This document shows positions 8,400 through 9,585 of a stretch of DNA of 9,585 bases, one piece after another. The stretch's first letter is position 1; each line of letters starts with the position of its first letter. The stretch covers positions 1 through 9,585 of the forward strand of contig JAITNA010000119.1 of the NCBI GenBank assembly GCA_031290715.1. The letters run 5' to 3'. The DNA comes from Eubacteriales Family XIII. Incertae Sedis bacterium (GTDB lineage Bacteria > Bacillota > Clostridia > Peptostreptococcales > Anaerovoracaceae). The notes under the pieces are model-generated. The model searched no databases. It was given only the letters and a program-made list of their open reading frames with translations, and was not told the DNA's origin. The position numbers and the translations under genes were made by a program.

Positions 8400-8429
8400 A
8401 GTATCATACCAAAACCCACCCCTTGTCAA
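8400..8429 (-). promoter_or_regulatory. Probable sigma-70-type promoter for rpoN, predicting an almost leaderless mRNA
   Basis: Minus strand: a perfect TTGACA (8424-8429). The -10 is either TATGAT (8403-8408) with a 15-bp spacer and an extended TGG in front, or GATACT (8400-8405) with an 18-bp spacer. The predicted start falls between about 8398 and 8393, that is 0-5 nt before the rpoN ATG. The -35 is perfect, but the -10 and spacing are imperfect. Confidence 0.65.
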
Positions 8430-8431
8430 GC

Positions 8432-8466
8432 CCACCTGCAAATGGGCTCACCACCCGTAAATGGGC
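8432..8466. repeat. Two direct copies of a 16-bp box upstream of the rpoN promoter
   Basis: CCACCTGCAAATGGGC (8432-8447) and CCACCCGTAAATGGGC (8451-8466) match at 14 of 16 positions and are offset by 19 bp. The promoter-proximal copy also belongs to an inverted repeat, GCCCA (8430-8434) with TGGGC (8443-8447), that directly abuts the -35 hexamer. The position suits binding sites for a transcription factor; the factor is unknown. Confidence 0.55.
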
Positions 8467-8512
8467 AAAAGACCTCGTCCGCGGCAGGCAGCCGCCGTCC
8501 TTTCAAACGATT

Positions 8513-8599
8513 CGCTTTCACAATTGCGCTCGTTTCATTTTACTTTTTGCGCCCATTTCATTTTACTTTTTGCGCTCGAAGCATTTTCACGGGTTGCGC
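8513..8599. repeat. Tandem array of four units with about 23-bp period
   Basis: Two copies of TTTCATTTTACTTTTTGCGC are identical (8533-8552 and 8556-8575). Degenerate copies flank them: 8513-8529 (CGCTTTCACAATTGCGC) and 8580-8599 (AGCATTTTCACGGGTTGCGC). The GCGC cores begin at 8526, 8549, 8572 and 8596, giving spacings of 23, 23 and 24 bp. Each unit is a T-rich stretch ending in TGCGC. The array lies between the ATPase stop and the rpoN upstream boxes. Confidence 0.75.
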
Positions 8600-8625
8600 T
8601 CGCAGATGGCGTTCGCAGACGGCAT

Positions 8626-9585
8626 TCACGCGGTCAGCGTCGATAAGGGGACGACATTTACCCCGTCTTTTCTTCTGAACGCAAACCCGTTTCCGGTAAT
8701 AATCGTCAGAGCCGCCGGCGCGCCCATTTTCTCTGTATCGATCTTGTTCGCAAGCGATAGCAAGTTCGCCGCCGCTTCATCCTGCGCGCCAAAGCCCAGC
8801 TTTATCTCAAAAGCCTCCCAGCTTCGATCCGGGAACTCAACAATCGCGTCGGCTTCCAAATCAACGGAATCGTGATAGTGAAATACCATTCCGTCATGAA
8901 CAGCCGAATATATCCGAAGATCGCGAATCACAAGCGATTCAAACAGCAAGCCAAAATAGTTCAAATCGGAGAGCAGCTTGTCGACAGATATCCCAAGGGC
9001 GCCGACGGCAAGCGATGGGTCGACAAAATGGCGTTTCGGAGATTTCCGAAGCGTGCTTGAAGAACGCAAATGCGCCGACCACGACGGGAGCTGTTCGACA
9101 ATCATCAATCGCTCAAGGACATCGAGATACTCCGCGATGGTTTCATCGGCAATCGTCACATCGGAACCGCCGGTATCTTTCGCGAGTGATGAAACAGAAG
9201 CCATTGTGGAAAGATTTCGGGACAGCGACTGAAAGAGCCGTCTGACTTTCAGCGGGTCCCTTCTTTTTTCTGAAACCCGGCTGATATCCGCTTCCGCGAT
9301 CAAGGCGACATAGTCCTGTGTAAAGCGCAGGCCTTCGCGGGCGCTTGCACCGATCAGGCTCGGCCAACCGCCGAGGGTCAGTTTTTCCGCAAGTTCGCCA
9401 AGGTCAAAAACCGCACTCTCTGACGCGGGGACGCTGCCTTTCATCAAGTCCGCAAGGCTCACCTCTCCCGTCGACCAGCCTTTTTCATAGAAAGACATCG
9501 GGCGCATTTTGAAAACAGAAAACCGGCCGGCGCCTGAGTGCAAGCGCACACGTTCTTCCGGATTTGCCGAACCTGTCAAAATGAA
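8626..9585 (-). CDS. AAA_14/DUF4143 family ATPase, N-terminal part outside the window
   Basis: Member of a large prokaryotic ATP-binding family (AAA_14 domain plus C-terminal DUF4143) of unclear role, common in anaerobes and often on accessory DNA. The 319 visible residues open with FILTGSANP, the sensor-1 strand of the ATPase core, so the Walker A and B half lies beyond the edge. Next is LHSGAGRFSVFKMRPMSFYE, typical of this family. A winged-helix-like segment (about 115-165) precedes the DUF4143 part, with HFVDPSLAVGALG (about 186-198) and FGLLFESLVIRDL. Near the end, EADAIVEF...FEIKLG (about 244-264) gives the Asp...Glu-x-Lys arrangement of a PD-(D/E)xK-like fold. The open frame runs off the edge; a TTG seven bases inside is not a real start. 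It is followed by the non-coding region before rpoN and is functionally unrelated to the glycolytic genes as far as I can see. Confidence 0.88.
   Translation of the reverse strand, partial: FILTGSANPEERVRLHSGAGRFSVFKMRPMSFYEKGWSTGEVSLADLMKGSVPASESAVFDLGELAEKLTLGGWPSLIGASAREGLRFTQDYVALIAEADISRVSEKRRDPLKVRRLFQSLSRNLSTMASVSSLAKDTGGSDVTIADETIAEYLDVLERLMIVEQLPSWSAHLRSSSTLRKSPKRHFVDPSLAVGALGISVDKLLSDLNYFGLLFESLVIRDLRIYSAVHDGMVFHYHDSVDLEADAIVEFPDRSWEAFEIKLGFGAQDEAAANLLSLANKIDTEKMGAPAALTIITGNGFAFRRKDGVNVVPLSTLTA

Larger units (their letters stand above)
8394..8625. other. Non-coding region between the ATPase gene and rpoN
   Basis: This 232-bp region contains, from the ATPase side, a four-unit array of about 23-bp repeats (8513-8599), a short GC-rich inverted repeat (8481-8495, no T-run), two 16-bp boxes (8432-8466), and the rpoN promoter (8400-8429). 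I see no gene or clear intrinsic terminator in it. Confidence 0.7.

Noticed and set aside
8481..8495. GCGGC/GCCGC inverted repeat as a terminator for the ATPase gene
   Set aside because: The stem is only 5 bp and no T-run follows on the minus strand.
8513..8599. The 23-bp tandem units as a CRISPR array
   Set aside because: The units abut one another with no unique spacers, and no cas gene is present.
9577..9579. TTG as a true start of the ATPase gene
   Set aside because: The frame stays open to the window edge, and the residues around it (FILTGSANP) are the middle of the ATPase domain, so the gene is truncated by the window.

Overview
The window is a compact stretch of chromosome in which every recognisable gene lies on the minus strand. 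Reading in the direction of transcription (high to low coordinates) the order is: the 3' part of an AAA_14/DUF4143 ATPase, rpoN (sigma-54), gapA, pgk, tpiA, hppA (membrane pyrophosphatase), secG, and the 5' part of an NCS1-family permease. The strong AAGGAGG-type Shine-Dalgarno sites, the gap-pgk-tpi order, the nearby secG and the rpoN gene beside gap suggest a Bacillota (Firmicutes)-type anaerobe. A Negativicutes or Clostridia member of medium-high GC is plausible, but this is inference; nothing here fixes the genus.

Region by region: (1) 8626-9585, ATPase, truncated by the window edge. (2) 8394-8625, a non-coding region with a four-unit repeat of about 23 bp, two copies of a 16-bp box, and a promoter whose predicted start nearly coincides with the rpoN start codon. 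(3) 4651-8393, rpoN-gapA-pgk-tpiA, tightly spaced (38 nt, a 4-nt ATGA overlap, 42 nt) and probably one transcription unit. (4) 3648-3898, an intergenic region with two adjacent long hairpins of matching architecture, then a leader for hppA. (5) 1620-3647, hppA, predicted K+-dependent and probably Na+-pumping. (6) 1287-1601, secG with its own consensus sigma-70 promoter, a GTG start and an intrinsic terminator that includes its stop codon. (7) 1-1286, an AT-rich leader with an inverted repeat reaching the ribosome binding site, then the permease.

Functionally the core is energy metabolism. GapA, Pgk and TpiA perform the triose-phosphate steps of glycolysis/gluconeogenesis, and HppA would conserve the energy of biosynthetic pyrophosphate as an ion gradient. 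The layout resembles the Bacillota glycolytic operon (cggR-gap-pgk-tpi-gpm-eno, often followed by secG), but cggR, gpm and eno are absent: sigma-54 sits where the regulator CggR would be expected and hppA sits where gpm-eno would be expected. No wholly new multi-gene system is evident. The points most worth checking are the apparently leaderless rpoN transcript with its upstream boxes, the tandem 23-bp repeat, the paired hairpins after tpiA, and the altered operon layout.
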